Positions 22,754 to 34,999 of a stretch of 64,000 nucleotides of DNA are shown here, piece by piece. Within the stretch, counting starts at the first letter, position 1; every line of letters starts with the position of its first letter. Position numbers and translations under genes: made by a program. The notes below the pieces were generated by a model. It was not told where the DNA came from, did not search any database, and worked only from the letters and a program-made list of their open reading frames with translations. This DNA comes from Sipunculus nudus (Eukaryota; Annelida; Sipuncula; Golfingiida; Sipunculidae), in assembly GCA_026874595.1 (NCBI GenBank), contig CM049317.1:32290901-32354900 (forward strand), in the 5' to 3' direction.

Positions 22754-22936
22754 TTAACTTGACAGAAGATCCAAAACTGCTGACCCTGAAGACGTTGAAA
22801 TAAGGTTATATGGGTGTCCAACCATAGAAGTTTCAACGTATAAACATTTGTTAAAAGATAAAAATATAAGACTGACAACGGTTCCCCCTCCAAGCGTTTT
22901 GAAGTCTGTCGTTGCATCTAATACCTGATTTATCAT
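22754..22936 (-). CDS. Weak coding-like minus ORF
   Basis: Sixty codons read VLDATTDFKTLGGGTVVSLI on the minus strand and end SGSAVLDLLSS. Composition is protein-like, but no convincing acceptor or donor frames it and a second minus frame is also open. Confidence 0.2.
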   Translation of the reverse strand: MINQVLDATTDFKTLGGGTVVSLIFLSFNKCLYVETSMVGHPYNLISTSSGSAVLDLLSS

Positions 22937-23048
22937 AATCTATCATATCACAGATTTGTAATATGTGTGTCATATATATGTGAGGATTTACTTTTGTATT
23001 TAATCAAATTTTTCAATGATATATATTTTTTTATTTAATTCTCCATAG

Positions 23049-23132
23049 GAAAACACCCTGAAAGACAGACGGGCACAAATTGCTACCATCGAATACAAAG
23101 ACTTCACAAATACCACTGTGACTAATCTGTGA
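23049..23132 (+). CDS. Candidate terminal exon
   Basis: A long pyrimidine tract (TTTTTTTATTTAATTCTCCATAG in two parts, 23026-23048) ends in AG. It opens a phase-0 frame of 27 codons, ENTLKDRRAQIATIEYKD then FTNTTVTNL, and TGA at 23130-23132. Acceptor quality and composition support a last exon. It could follow upstream exons not found here. The protein is not recognised. Confidence 0.4.
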   Translation, partial: ENTLKDRRAQIATIEYKDFTNTTVTNL

Positions 23133-23299
23133 CCTTGATGGAATTACCATATTAAGGGGCATCTTGGAAGTTAATCTCAACTGTGATCAGTGTTAACAAC
23201 AATTTGCATTAGATCGTAACACTGAAATAATATGCTGCACATTTAAATCTGTCAGAATGTAAACTTGAATGAACAAGATGATCTACTTCTCAGAAGCCG

Positions 23300-23470
23300 G
23301 GGGTGGGCGGCTCCAACGGGGATCCGGACCCTCCCTTTTTCAGCCGCCGCATTTTTAAGGCTTTCGGGTTAATTTCGTGGAGCTGGACCCCCCCCCCCCC
23401 CACTTCTTCGGTCCTGAAGACCTTTAATTAGGTTTTGTGATCAGTCCTCCTGGATTGAACTCATCCTATT
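23300..23470. repeat. GGATCC plus poly-C repeat
   Basis: GGGGATCCGGACC, a C17 run at 23390 and a CTCCTGGATTGAACTC block resemble the copy at 46180-46365 (CTCCTGGGTTGGACCCCTCC and CTTAATCCTGGATCC). Confidence 0.6.
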
Positions 23471-23479
23471 CCTTAATCC

Positions 23480-25860
23480 TTCATTCGTCCCTGCTTCTAC
23501 AGAAATGTAACTATCACTTGCTGTGTTTCACTTTTATAAATTCCGTTTTATAGCATATATTTCTCAATAATTTATGTGGGATTTCCTTTATTTTATTTTA
23601 AATTAAGCTGAGCGCCATGAAAGGCCCATGTGGTCACATGTTTCTATACAAAGTGTTTGATCCTTTTTCCAAATTGAGCAAACATACTTTGCATTATCTT
23701 GCAACATTGAAGACGATACAAAATTATGGCGATCTGCGAAATAACCATAATGATTCTTGAGCTACGCGGAATAATACGTATTATACCTGAAGATCACGTG
23801 ATATGCTTTTTGTTGACTCTTGAAGCACACTGCTATGTTTAGATCACTGTCACAAAGACCGTAGCGCTTGCACAAGGACGCACTGCACTTCTGTTAATGA
23901 ATCACATTTTAGATGGAAAGAAAAGTTAGCGGCCTGCATTCCATCCATAAGTGTGATTATGTTGGACCATGTTAAAACTCAGCTGGAGGTCCTCCAGTTT
24001 AGTTGGATGTAGTTTACTTGGCATGCAGGCTGTGCTGACACCTAGTGTTGACGACGTAAATCAAGTTATTCAGAAACAATGAGGATAAAAGGAGAAGCAC
24101 GTATTGTATTAACATCACAAGTAAATAAAATAAGAATGTAGTAAATTGTCATCATCCACAATTAAACTAGAACATTTTTTTAACAGAAATAAGGTTTCAA
24201 AGAAAAGTCAGATTAGTTTAGAAGAAATTTATAAATATATGTTTCAACCCTCCTATTGTAATAACACCGAATTCTCCTAGATCACATACCCATTATTATC
24301 AACAAATATGTCTTGCCAAATTGTATTCCATTAACTGATGTAGCAGGCATTTTGTTAAGACATAATAATATAATATAATTTTTATTATAAGATAATATAT
24401 CTAAAAAACAGTGTAATACAGAATATTTCAATTTAACTACGTTGGACAAAGGGCTACTTGCACTAACAGCTTATGTTTTGCCTTAATTGCCTGCTGAATA
24501 TGTTATGGACCCGATTATTTTAACCATTCTCTCAAGGTGATATCACGCCTAATATCTGTTTGTGACGAAGTAAAAATGTTAATGTCATACATTTAGCTAA
24601 GTCATATCTTTGTCTATCACTCCTCAAAGATATCATGTACTTCTCCTGGTTCGAGTCACGAATTTTTCAGTCATTCATATAAAACGTTAGCATTGATTTA
24701 GTATCTTATACTTAAACAGCTAACTATGAATCAAAGGTCATTATCCCATGCAGTAAAGGCCTGTGACCCAATCAAATATAGTCTGCATGACCTCTGACCC
24801 ATATAGTTACGTGAAAATTATGAGAAAATATTTTACTCAGGTCTGAGCTACACTGGTCTGCTGTCCGTTAGTTAGCTTCGGAACATTGTTACCGATAAAG
24901 CGAAATTATTCCTATTGGACACATCTCAGGCTAAATATCCTGCCAAACCTGAGACAATGTCACTTACCTCTATATATGCGATAATTAAGGGAGGAATTTC
25001 TCTCACAAAATAGAATATATCTCCCTCTGTTTTTTTTCTTCCTGGAGGAAAAAAATCTGTGATTATCAACGCATTTTTAAAATAAAAGTCAGATTAGTTA
25101 AGAAGAAAATCATATACTGCTATAGGTATGCATTATCCCTAGCGTTAAGACATACCCATGGCTAACGTTGTTGAATGTTCAATCATTAGCGGGGATCCTG
25201 TCTAATGAATAAGATGTTTGGTTTATAATAAAAAAAAAACTTTCTTGGTATTGTGTAAAATATTAGGCATAACAGGAATGATTATCATGAGGTCTGATGT
25301 GCTCCAGGATCCTTGGACGCCTTGGATTTTGTTTTACAATACTGACGTAGTTATGCTCTGGATCAATTCCCTCATTTTATTTTCTGAAAATGTTATTTTC
25401 CCTTTCATTTACCACGAAAACAAAACGATAGGTGATAACTATTTATTCTGGACGTTTTGCTGGTCATGAATAAGGGTCATAGGATAGAGTACACTAACAT
25501 TAGAACATGAACTGATCTTGAATAAGTGTAAACGGATTCATGATGGTTTTGTGGATTATTCTAAAATATGAGTGCCAACTGATCTTGGACATTACTTTTA
25601 TTTTTTTTTATGCGGAAAACATTTGGTGCCACGTATATTCTCGATTTTTAAACAGGTTTGAATTGAAACTGTACCAACATATTCGAGTGGATTAGCTAGA
25701 ATACTGATGAATTGATACGTTTACCTTGTAATTAGTTGCTGTAAAAAAAATAGATTAGGACTTTTCCTGTGACAATGGGCTACCTGGCCTTTTGGCCTTT
25801 CTCCATATTAACAAGTTTAGGCTGAGAAATACGGTAAGAAGGAACATTTTCAGCTCAGTT
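23480..25860. other. AT-rich DNA, no supported gene
   Basis: An 83-codon ORF at 25218-25469 is open, but lacks splice signals and a recognisable motif. A lone tRNA T-arm-like GGTTCGAGTC at 24649 has no cloverleaf around it. Confidence 0.4.
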
Positions 25861-25871
25861 GTGCCATGAAT

Positions 25872-25873
<2 letters not shown>

Positions 25874-25937
<64 letters not shown>
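25874..25937. repeat. (AT)n microsatellite
   Basis: Pure AT run of about 64 bases. Confidence 0.97.
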
Positions 25938-25940
<3 letters not shown>

Positions 25941-26386
25941 CCGCAAACCCCTCAAACACACACATTTCTCAGTATTTTTCACGTTATTTGTGATGGATTC
26001 AGGGCCCAATATTCCAATGGGGATTTGGCTGGGGGCATGTGTTTTCAGGCCTCAGAGCGCGGCTGTCGAGGATGTACACTGCACAGGCCTATCGGCAGAG
26101 GGGTTAGATCTGGGTAGGGGTTAAGCCTCACGTTGGGCTAGAAGAGTTTGACTATTTTCATTTAAAATATAAGCAATTTGGAGCACTTTGGTATCAAATA
26201 ACAGGGAATATTCTCCCTTAAAAAACCTAACACAAGTACAAACCTTTGCCTTAAATATTCTTTGGGGATTGGTGGACGCCCCCTGTTCCCTCCTGGTTCC
26301 TCCACTAGCTATTTCGAAATAGAAAGTAAGTTATGATTTTAATCTTATTCAATTTTAATTGCTAGGTTCCACGGTGTCGGGCATAT

Positions 26387-26645
26387 GTCAATTTGTAAAA
26401 TTAGTCAATTTGTAAATTGCCTGAAATTTTCAGGCAATTTACAAAGTGTCTGATTCACTCGGGTAATTTATAAAATGCTTGAAATGCATTTTTCAAATTT
26501 ACTGAAAAATCATTCTGTTTATTTGACACACTGACTGTAATGTAAAAAGAATGAAATACTGCTGCTATGAAATAACGAAGATTTAAATGACATCTTATGT
26601 TTATCAAATACCTTGGTCTCACAATATATGTGTGTGATGGTGTGA

Positions 26646-26679
<34 letters not shown>

Positions 26680-27349
26680 TTATATGTTACATCATATTTT
26701 TTTAGTATTTCTTATGATAAAAAGAGTCCGTCTGGCTTCATTGTGGTACCTCGAGAAATAATTGTGTATGCATATGAGATTTGTAGTAACAATACTTAGG
26801 GCAGCAAACGACCCCTGAACCATGTATGGGATCAATCATATGTAACTGTGGTAATTCTTAACCGTTCTTCATTTTAAAATTCACATATATTTTTTGCAAA
26901 TTTAATGTATCATTTAATAAACACTTTACTTCCATTTAATTTACATAAGCAAAGATGTAGTCATTAGAGTTGTAAAATAGTATGCATATTACATTATGAT
27001 ATAAAAGTCTGCGCATTTCAATTATATGATTTAATTACTTTAGTATCCCTCACCAGTCTCTGTATTTAATTCTCATTATTTGATAAGCTATTCTTCATAA
27101 ATAGCTAAAGAAGTGACAAGTATAATGTTCAGCCAAAAGTAGCTGTTTGTACTATTTTGCCAGTGTCTGTTTCACAATTATTTCGTATTTTCTAAGTCAT
27201 TGTGTCAAAATAACTGATTGCTGTTTCAGTCAATTTGTAAAATGCCAGAAATTCTCACTCATTTTATGAACGGCCTGAGTGAATAAATTACTTTGTCAAA
27301 TGCCTGAAAATATCAGGCAATTTACATATAGACTGATTTAAACATTGAC
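26387..27349. mobile_element. DNA-element with about 150-bp inverted repeats
   Basis: The left end (26387-26537) and the reverse complement of the right end (27195-27349) align along their length. Shared blocks include GTAAATTGCCTGA, TTTTCAGGCA, ATTCACTCRGG, CATAAAATG and TTTGACACA.TGACT. Each end also holds an internal palindrome (GCCTGAAA..TTTCAGGC). The middle 650 bp is AT-rich without an ORF and carries a TG/TA microsatellite at 26626-26683. This fits a non-autonomous DNA transposon or foldback element. No clear target duplication was seen. Confidence 0.7.
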
Positions 27350-27803
27350 TGTAAAATATCCACGTCACATTATCGGTTATTTTGATATTTTAGGTATTTC
27401 TGAAAATCTGCTATTTATTTTTGTTCGATAATTAGAAAAAATATAAAATGATACCACAAATTGTTTTAAAATATATATATATTTCTTTGTGTCTTTCCTG
27501 TCAAATAAAATTGATATAACCATCATTGATAACCATTATCCACATAATTAAATAAAATAATGATAAACCAAGACAAATTTCCTTCCCATCTTTAGGAAGA
27601 AAAAGAGTTAAACAAGCGCATTATGCACACTTGCAACAACCGCAGCATTTAAAAAACTAGACATCCTGACGGTTAAAATGATACTACATTCAGCTTGTCA
27701 TACCCCCTGTAGGAATGGACCAAATTGTGCCTGCCAAAACAGCTACACTAAATCCACCGCATGATTAAGAATGCACGTTATGGAGAGCAGTGTCTTCACT
27801 GTC

Positions 27804-27822
27804 TATATATATATATATATAT
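27804..27822. repeat. Short (AT)n microsatellite
   Basis: Nineteen bases just before the LINE relic. Confidence 0.9.
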
Positions 27823-27889
27823 AAATTTGCAACTTAAGTTGTTCCAGTTATTCGTGAAACGTAATGTTTCGCCTACTGTCAGTGACCTG

Positions 27890-28468
27890 TTATTCAGACG
27901 AAATGGAATGATGGTGAATACCAACCGGTGAACGCCAAGGGGTTGTGTTTTCACCCCCCCCCCCCCCCCCGTTGTTCAATATATGTATGGACAAGCATTT
28001 AAAACGTCTCACAAATAAGGATATAGGATTTTATATTGGAAATTATTTTGCTTGTGCCTTAGCCTACGCGGATGGTCTTACGCTCTGTTGTCCGACTCGG
28101 ACTGGGCTTCAAAATGGTTAAAAGATGTGAAAGTTTTGCTGAAGAATTTGACATGTTATATATTACCCAAAGAAAACAAAATGTGTTATTTTTAACAGGG
28201 GGTATCCAGCTAGACTAGATAATATTGTTTTAAATGGCGTTTCTCTACAATGACAGGACTCTATACAGTATTTGGGGAATACAATAACATGGACCTGTTA
28301 TACAACATTGACGTCTTCAGTAAAAGAATCAAATTTATTGCCAGCTTCAACACGTTAACGGCGAATTTCGGATGTCTGTCTAGCAAGGTTGAGAACAGGC
28401 TATTTCACTCTTATTGTTGTTCTTATTACGGTTGTCAAACCTGGTTGTTAAAGCATAAGTCAATTTAG
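27890..28468 (+). pseudogene. Non-LTR retrotransposon reverse transcriptase, dead fragment
   Basis: Reading across frames gives the order of motifs of a LINE reverse transcriptase: GERQGVVFSP (27930 region), LFNICMDKHLKRL, ACALAYADGLTLCCPT, KMVKRCESFAEEFDML, PKKTKCVIFNRG, LNGVSL, QDSIQYLGNTITW and LFHSYCCSYYGCQTWLL. The catalytic YADD is YADG here (28065-28076). The frame breaks near 28110 and 28165, a TGA replaces the expected Trp near 28250, a further shift follows near 28310, and a poly-C expansion (27954-27970) sits where LSP..LLF should join. The fragment lacks endonuclease and upstream RT. The CYCTSFYG-type ending resembles CR1/RTE-like elements of marine invertebrates, from general knowledge. 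Confidence 0.85.
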
Positions 28469-28479
28469 CGGTTGAGTAC

Positions 28480-29190
28480 ATCATAAATAAGCCTAAAAAT
28501 AATATATATATATATAATCTATAATAAGTGCATAAACATGTAAATCTTATAAACTTTTCCTAAAACTTGATTTGCCATTCAATTATATAAGTTACTTTTT
28601 ATATATCCTAGACAGGAGCAAGTAAGTTATCAGACAAAAGGTTTGCCTCCGCCAGGTCAGTATCCTGGTGAGGTGACGGTCAGGGCCTACCCCGCTGTGC
28701 TCTGTTGTCCATGCTACATGCAGGATCACAAAGGTCAGCGTACATTTATACCTGGTCACCTGTGAATGAGACGTATGTCAGAAAAGTCTCGTTTAGGCCA
28801 CGTGATTTCTGCCACGCGTGGCCGATCTGCCCCACATTCCAGTCAATTCCTCTTATACCTAAAAGTATAACATTCCTATGACCCTGCCTGTTTGTTGTTT
28901 TCTGAGGGCCTGTCTTCAAAAGTATCGGACTAATGCACCACTTCCAGGAGCCGGTTATGATATATTCTCAGAGTAAACTTTTCTCAGAGTTAATATGCAA
29001 GAATGCTTGGCACCTGAGTGCTTGATCTTCATGTTGGAATTTGCACAGGAGGGATGTTGAAAACTTTGCCCACCGAGAAGTTATCCTGCATTTAATCTTA
29101 TGAGAAATATCTGTGTGACCTGAAAATCGTATCAAGGGCAGTTTAGATTCCAAACAGATTTTCCTTAATATGAAGCAAGGCATTTATTCC
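28480..29190. other. Non-coding DNA left of the minisatellite
   Basis: A 71-codon minus ORF (28968-29183) has no supporting signals. Confidence 0.4.
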
Positions 29191-30390
29191 CACTGCCCAT
29201 TTTTCCGACAGCCAATTGATCCCACAGCCAACTGGTTCGCCAGCCCATTGATCCCATCTATTGGTCCGCCAGCCGTTTGATCCTACAGCCCATTGGTCCC
29301 TTAACCCATAAATCCCATAGCCTATTGGTCCGCCAGCCCATTGATCCTACAGTTCATTGGTCCCTTAGCATATCGCTCCGCCAGCCCAATTATCCTATAG
29401 TCTATTGCTCAGCCAGCCCATTTATCCAATAGCCTATTGGTCCGCCAGCCCATTGATCCCATAGCTTATTGGTCCGACAGCCCATTGATCCTATAGCCCA
29501 TCGGTCTGCAAGTCCATTGATCACATAGCCCATTGGTCCGCCAGCCCATTGATCCTACACCCCCACTGGTTCGCCAGCCCATCGATCCCACGGACCATTG
29601 GTCCGCCAGCCCATTGATCCCATAGCCTATTGGTCTGCCAGCCCGTTGATCCTACAGCCCATTGGTCCGCCAGCCGATTAATCCTACATCCCCACTCGTT
29701 TTCCAGCCCATTGATCCTAGAGCCCATCGGTCTGCCAGTCCATTGATCCCATAGCCTATTGGTCCGCCACCCAATTGATCCTTTAGCCCATTAGTCCGCA
29801 AGCCCATTGATCCTATAGCCTCTTGGTCCGCCAATCTTTTGATCGCACACCCCATCGGTCCGCCAGCCCATGGATCCTACGGCCCATTGGTCCGCCAACC
29901 CATTGATCCCATAGCCTATTTGTCCGCCAGCCCATTGATCCTATAGCCCATCGGCCCGCTAGCCCATTGATCCTACAACCCATTGGTCCGCCAGCCAATT
30001 GATCCTATAGTCTATTGGTCCGACAGCCCATTGATTCGACAGCCCATTGATCCGATAGCCCATCGGTCTGTAAGTCCATTGGTCCCATAGCCCATTGGTC
30101 CGCCAGCTCATTGATCCTACACCCCCACTGGTTCGCAAGCCCATCGATCCATGGACTATTGGTCCGCCAGCCCGTTGATCCTACAGCCCATTGGTCCGCC
30201 AGCCGATTAATTCTACACCCCCACTCGTTTTCCAGCCCATTGATCCAATAGCCTATTGGTCCACCAGCCCGTTGATCCTACAGCCCATTTGTCCGCCAGC
30301 CTATTGATCCTACACCCCCACACGTTTTCCAGCCTATTGATCCAATAGCCTATTGGTCCGCCAGTCCGTTGATCCTACACCCCCACTCAC
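29191..30390. repeat. 16/32-bp minisatellite array
   Basis: Alternating 16-base half-units CAGCCCATTGATCCTA and TAGCCCATTGGTCCGC repeat for about 1.2 kb with variants (ACACCCCCACTCGTTTTC, TCGGTCTGC). Several minus-strand ORFs with repeated Trp-Ala-Asp-Gln pieces arise from it and are not genes. Confidence 0.97.
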
Positions 30391-30400
30391 ATCACAGCAC

Positions 30401-31574
30401 TGTCACACCACTAAAGATGTGAACGACCAGATTCTATCAAACCAACTGGCTAAAACACTCCAAAAACTGAATAAGACATATGTTAACAAAACAAATCAGT
30501 ATATATATTAAAGAAATAAGACACGTGATCTGGAGAGACACTCCGCATGTACAAGCACTAATGTTCGATAATAATCACAGAAATAAGCACCAAGTCTGTT
30601 AAACACAGCACTCAGGGTAGTCACCTGTTTATACTTCTCATGATCACATAACACATGTGACATCGGAATATTGCGCTGCCCGGCTCACCTTTTGTTCACT
30701 GAACAATCAGTTCATTCACAGTTACACGGAGCTCCCAACACCAAAAGTCCCTCTTTGATGTACTGGGATAACTCCCAAGACAAAGTTCAAAGAGCACTTA
30801 CTAATTAGCGCACAGACTATTATATCTGGACTCTGAATCAACATCTTTCACGGCTGATGTCTCCTGGAATCATCAAGCTCTTGGTAAATGAATATGCTTC
30901 CACACAGGGATATCCAGTCACTCTACATTTATATAATGTCCTCGGTCTGTTCCTGGAAGCGCTCAGTACAGGTATAAAATGCCAGATTACCAGTCTATCG
31001 GCAAAATGCGATACTCGATCTGAAGTCCGTTACAGAGAAATCACCGTGGCCTTCCTCGGTCATCGACTATCTACGCTTACAGGTATCATATCTCAGCTAT
31101 TGCGATTATGATGCACGCAGAACTGCTCCTGGACTGTAGAAATCGACAGGCTATACTGAAACTGGTTCGCTGACCGGGCACATGTGAAACATCCCCTTAA
31201 TCACGACTTATATTTGCTTGCTGACGTCACAAGTCCTGACCGTCCTCTGGCCAATCACCACTCCCTATTATGCCGACCATCAATAACAACATGAATTATA
31301 ATATGGAAACTCCTCCAGAGATAAAACCCTAGGAAAACCAAACTAAACAGGCGTTAGTCCTTTGAAATCTAAAACAAATACTTGTTACTACAGAGACCGA
31401 TAAACAGAGACGGCTCCGACGAAATTAAACTGTACTGGAATTAACATCCAACGAGAAACATGTGTTCTCTAACCAAAGAACATAAGGGTACAATATATTA
31501 TCAAAACAATAATCTGGTTATACTCCCTACTTGAATATGCAATACAATAACTAAGTCACAATTCTCTTGTGACA
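30401..31574. mobile_element. Solo-LTR-like insertion in the minisatellite
   Basis: The 1174-bp segment starts TGTCACA and ends TGTGACA, so its termini are inverted and of the TG..CA type. It is flanked by the 5-bp direct repeat AGCAC at 30396-30400 and 31575-31579. Minisatellite units resume immediately to the right (31580-31670). A TATAAAAT box lies near 30971-30978. There is no reverse transcriptase or integrase. This is what a solo long terminal repeat of an LTR retrotransposon looks like. An 84-codon ORF inside (30857-31111) is probably incidental. Confidence 0.8.
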
Positions 31575-31579
31575 AGCAC

Positions 31580-31670
31580 ATTGGTCCGACAGCTAGTTGA
31601 TCCCACAGCCCATTGGTCCGCCAGCCTGTTAATCCCACATCCCACTGCATAGTCCAACTGCCTGTTGATT
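31580..31670. repeat. Right remnant of the minisatellite
   Basis: ATTGGTCCGACAGC, TTGATCCCACAGCCCATTGG and further diverged units continue the array beyond the insertion. Confidence 0.9.
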
Positions 31671-31679
31671 TCAAAATAT

Positions 31680-33985
31680 ATATATTAATGGTTTCCAGAT
31701 TAAAGAAGATTCCAGTTCCTTGAAGTTGCAGATATATTCAGGTGCACTACTGATTTATTCATTGAGTAGACCAGGGATTTCTTTCTTTTCCAGTATTTCA
31801 AATGTTGAATTACTTTGTAAATGCCGAATGGCATAGCTCGTTATATATTTTCCGATTGTAACTTCTGGTTTATGTTGCCAAATATTATGCAGTGTGTCTG
31901 TTACTAGCAAAACTGCTGACTGTAATTTTACATGAGAGTTTAATGCAAGTATGAACTCGAAGCAAGTGACAATAATCATTCACCCTCAACAGATGTCATC
32001 TTAACAAAACTCCCATATTTTACATAGGCCATGGTTTTATACAATCAACATTTCTATCATGTTTTGTGAGTAATCCTCTCGCCCTGGATTCGTATGAATA
32101 CACTTATGCAGCTTAATATAAATGCAATATATAGTGTACGCTTCAAAAGAAACGGTGCCCTAACTGCGTTTTTATTGGCACAAACACAGGTCGCCGGTTG
32201 GTCGCGAACATCAGGCGCATCCATGTCTGCATCGGGACTTTGTTTACTTAGCTTACTAAGGTTTGCAACTTAGTTGGCTGGCTCGTCCGTTACCCACTTA
32301 AAGTAGACTATTCCGATACTTAAGTATATAAGAAAAGATAATTTCTGTAAACCTTTCTTTAAAAAAATATAAAAAATATACGGATCCAACTATGCTTAGG
32401 CTGTCCATTATCGCTATATCAACTCATTTATTACATGAAGGTGGGGTCGAGGCGCTATAATGGATACTGATCGTAATATAAACAGGCTAAGAAATGACAA
32501 CTGTCAGACTATTTAGAATTTTTCAAATCACAGAAGATGGCGTTGCTCCAGATGCTCTCATAAATAATAACTTAAGAGCCTTTCACCTTCTGTGCGTGCG
32601 CAGTCAACCACCTTTTTTTCTGTTTGTCGATATACGCTCGTTAATTGAGTTTATTAAGGCTTGTAAATTGAGTTAAATAAGGCTTAACAAATTCACACAC
32701 AAAAGTGACAGATCCTGAGGGGGTCGGGGGGGGGGGGTGGTTCCGGGGGGAGAGGGGGTCAGAATATTTTCTTTAGGGGTTTAAACCTAATTTTTCCCAA
32801 TCAATTTCCGAATCAGGCGACATTTTTTATTACACAAAAATACATACAATCATCATACAATACAAACACATTACATACAACACATTTACATCAAAACAGT
32901 ATGTTTACAAAAAAACTGAACAACAGAAAGTTACTTTGTTTCTTTCTTATAGATGATTCTGCTGTTTTCTACCACTACAACATCATAACCTGTCCAAATA
33001 TTCATTAATACAAATTAAGAAAGATAATTCAGTATTCTGATAATCAGATTAAGGGTGGCTGTCCCTATGTAACATTTTAATTTGTCTGCACCGACTTATA
33101 TATACGTATCTTTTAACACACAAATAACACTGTCTATATCATACCAGTATAGTTACCTAATATTACACTTTCAGCATTGAAGGTAAAAGATTGTTGTTCA
33201 TGATCACATTTTGTCAACCAATTATGCACGACCAGAAACGATCTTGTTTTAGGTGTTCATACTAATCTTCCTGAGTTGGACTTTTACCTGTCCAAGACAC
33301 TTGACCCGCCCATGCACAAGTGTTCAAGTGATTTTTTCTTAGTAAACATGACCTACAGTTTAATCGTATGTACTCATGGTAAGCCAGGTATCACATCAGT
33401 TCTACAAATAAGCCGTGTTAATAGGTGGCTAAAACTCAATCAGTTTTGAACTGATTTTGAGGAACATTTTGTAATGTATTCAAATATAGCAAGCAAAAGG
33501 TACTTCATATTTTGAAATAAATAAGAAAGCAACAAAAAATGTGCAAATTAACCACAACATTGTAATGATCAACCAAAAAGTCTATATAGTCATTTCAGAA
33601 GCAGGGGAACCACATTTCAAATATAGGTTCTATCGATTTCGGGTCCACGATTTCAGATGACTTGGAGTAATATGATTTCTGTTTCAGACTATACCCTCTA
33701 CGATTTTAGATAACCCCCCCCCCCCCCCACCCTCCTCACACACACATGAAATAATATCAAAGTTAAGTCAGGGAAGTATAAAATATTTTCAGGCGTGACC
33801 AAAACCTAATATGGTTACGAGGCCTAAGATGAACACCAGTCAGTCAGTATTAACTGGATATAAGTAAACCGTTTTGAAATTTTACGGTGCATATGCATCA
33901 TTTACGGACAGAAAAACAGAAAGACGGACGGACGAAGCCCCACTTATGTTGGCAATTATACATCATTTTATGAATATTATAATAT
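31680..33985. other. AT-rich DNA with simple repeats, no supported gene
   Basis: Contains a G-rich run at 32718-32757, a C-run at 33713-33729 and a GACGGACGG piece near 33924. A 74-codon minus ORF at 31755-31979 is open but unsupported. Confidence 0.4.
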
Positions 33986-33988
33986 ATC

Positions 33989-33992
<4 letters not shown>

Positions 33993-34047
<55 letters not shown>

Positions 34048-34051
34048 ATAT
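33993..34051. repeat. (AT)n microsatellite
   Basis: AT run with two GTATA interruptions. Confidence 0.95.
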
Positions 34052-34192
34052 CATCATCAGTCGTAAGCACCAAACGTAACCAGATTAGCTCAACCAGCGA
34101 AAGAGGGGTGGGGGTATAATCTTAACAGTAGGGGGTAACTTTGGGGGGGGGAGGGGGAGGAAGAACCATATTAATCTAATTTATCTTATCTT

Positions 34193-34195
<3 letters not shown>

Positions 34196-34250
<55 letters not shown>

Positions 34251-34252
34251 AC
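34196..34252. repeat. (AT)n microsatellite
   Basis: Pure AT run. Confidence 0.97.
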
Positions 34253-34756
34253 GATATAGTAACGTAGGTTCATTTGTTCAAGAAACACCCAGGAATCCAA
34301 TCATTGTCCAGGTCAGAGTGATACATTGTGAATGCAGCGATAACAACTTCAGGTCTGTAGTGGATATAATTAATAAAGATTGATGTTATTTTGCGTGATT
34401 ACGTCATGCAAAACCTCATAAATATCCGGGATATTTACTCGGTACAGTTAACGTGTGGCTTTGCTTCGCACAGTGCACTTTCCCGGTACCACTTCATTGA
34501 TGACTGAGTCAGGATGGAGCAAGGATAGGGGATCTTTGAACAAGGGGGTTCCCACCGCCTCGGTCAGATCCGAGGGGAGACTTTGTCTGATGGGCCGGGG
34601 GGGGGGGGGGGAGATTGAAATACCTCCCATGTGTAAGAAATGTTCTGAAAATGTAGGCGATAATGGTGCAGTCCAGGGTAGTTTCGGCGCTTTTTAAGCA
34701 TGTATTGCTAAATATGAATTGATTTATTTTACATGGTATGCACGACTAGTTTTAAT

Positions 34757-34940
34757 CACTATTGCAAGGGACTCTCCATGGCATGGATGGTGGTGTTTGG
34801 TAGTCTGTAGGGGTGGAGGAAACCGGAAGGCCCGTAGAAAACCACCGACCTTGGACGGGCAACTACAACCCACTCTCAAAGATAGACCGGGAACCGAACC
34901 CGGGTGGCCGTCGGCTAGTACCCAGCATTTTACAATATAA
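34757..34940 (-). mobile_element. tRNA-derived SINE-like element, family 1
   Basis: On the minus strand a tRNA T-arm (CCGGG, loop TTCGGTT, CCCGG; 34903-34887) is followed by GTGGTTTTCTACGGGCC, TTCCGGTTTCCTCCACC and a GCCATGGAGAGT end. The GGTTTTCTCCGGG..TCCGGTTTCCTCC block is a well-known conserved part of many aquatic animal SINEs. A second copy lies at 62407-62600. Confidence 0.6.
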
Positions 34941-34999
34941 ATACTGTCGTTGTCTTTTTGCGAGGTTACTTTTTAACTCTATTTATGGGTTTCGAGGGA

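Noticed and set aside
24640-24670. tRNA gene suggested by GGTTCGAGTC
   Set aside because: No acceptor, D-arm or anticodon arm at the right distances.
25218-25469. 83-codon hydrophobic ORF
   Set aside because: AT-driven composition, no splice context, no recognisable motif.
29521-30144. Several 60-codon minus ORFs rich in Trp, Gly and Asn
   Set aside because: They arise from the 16/32-bp minisatellite, which happens to lack stops in one frame.
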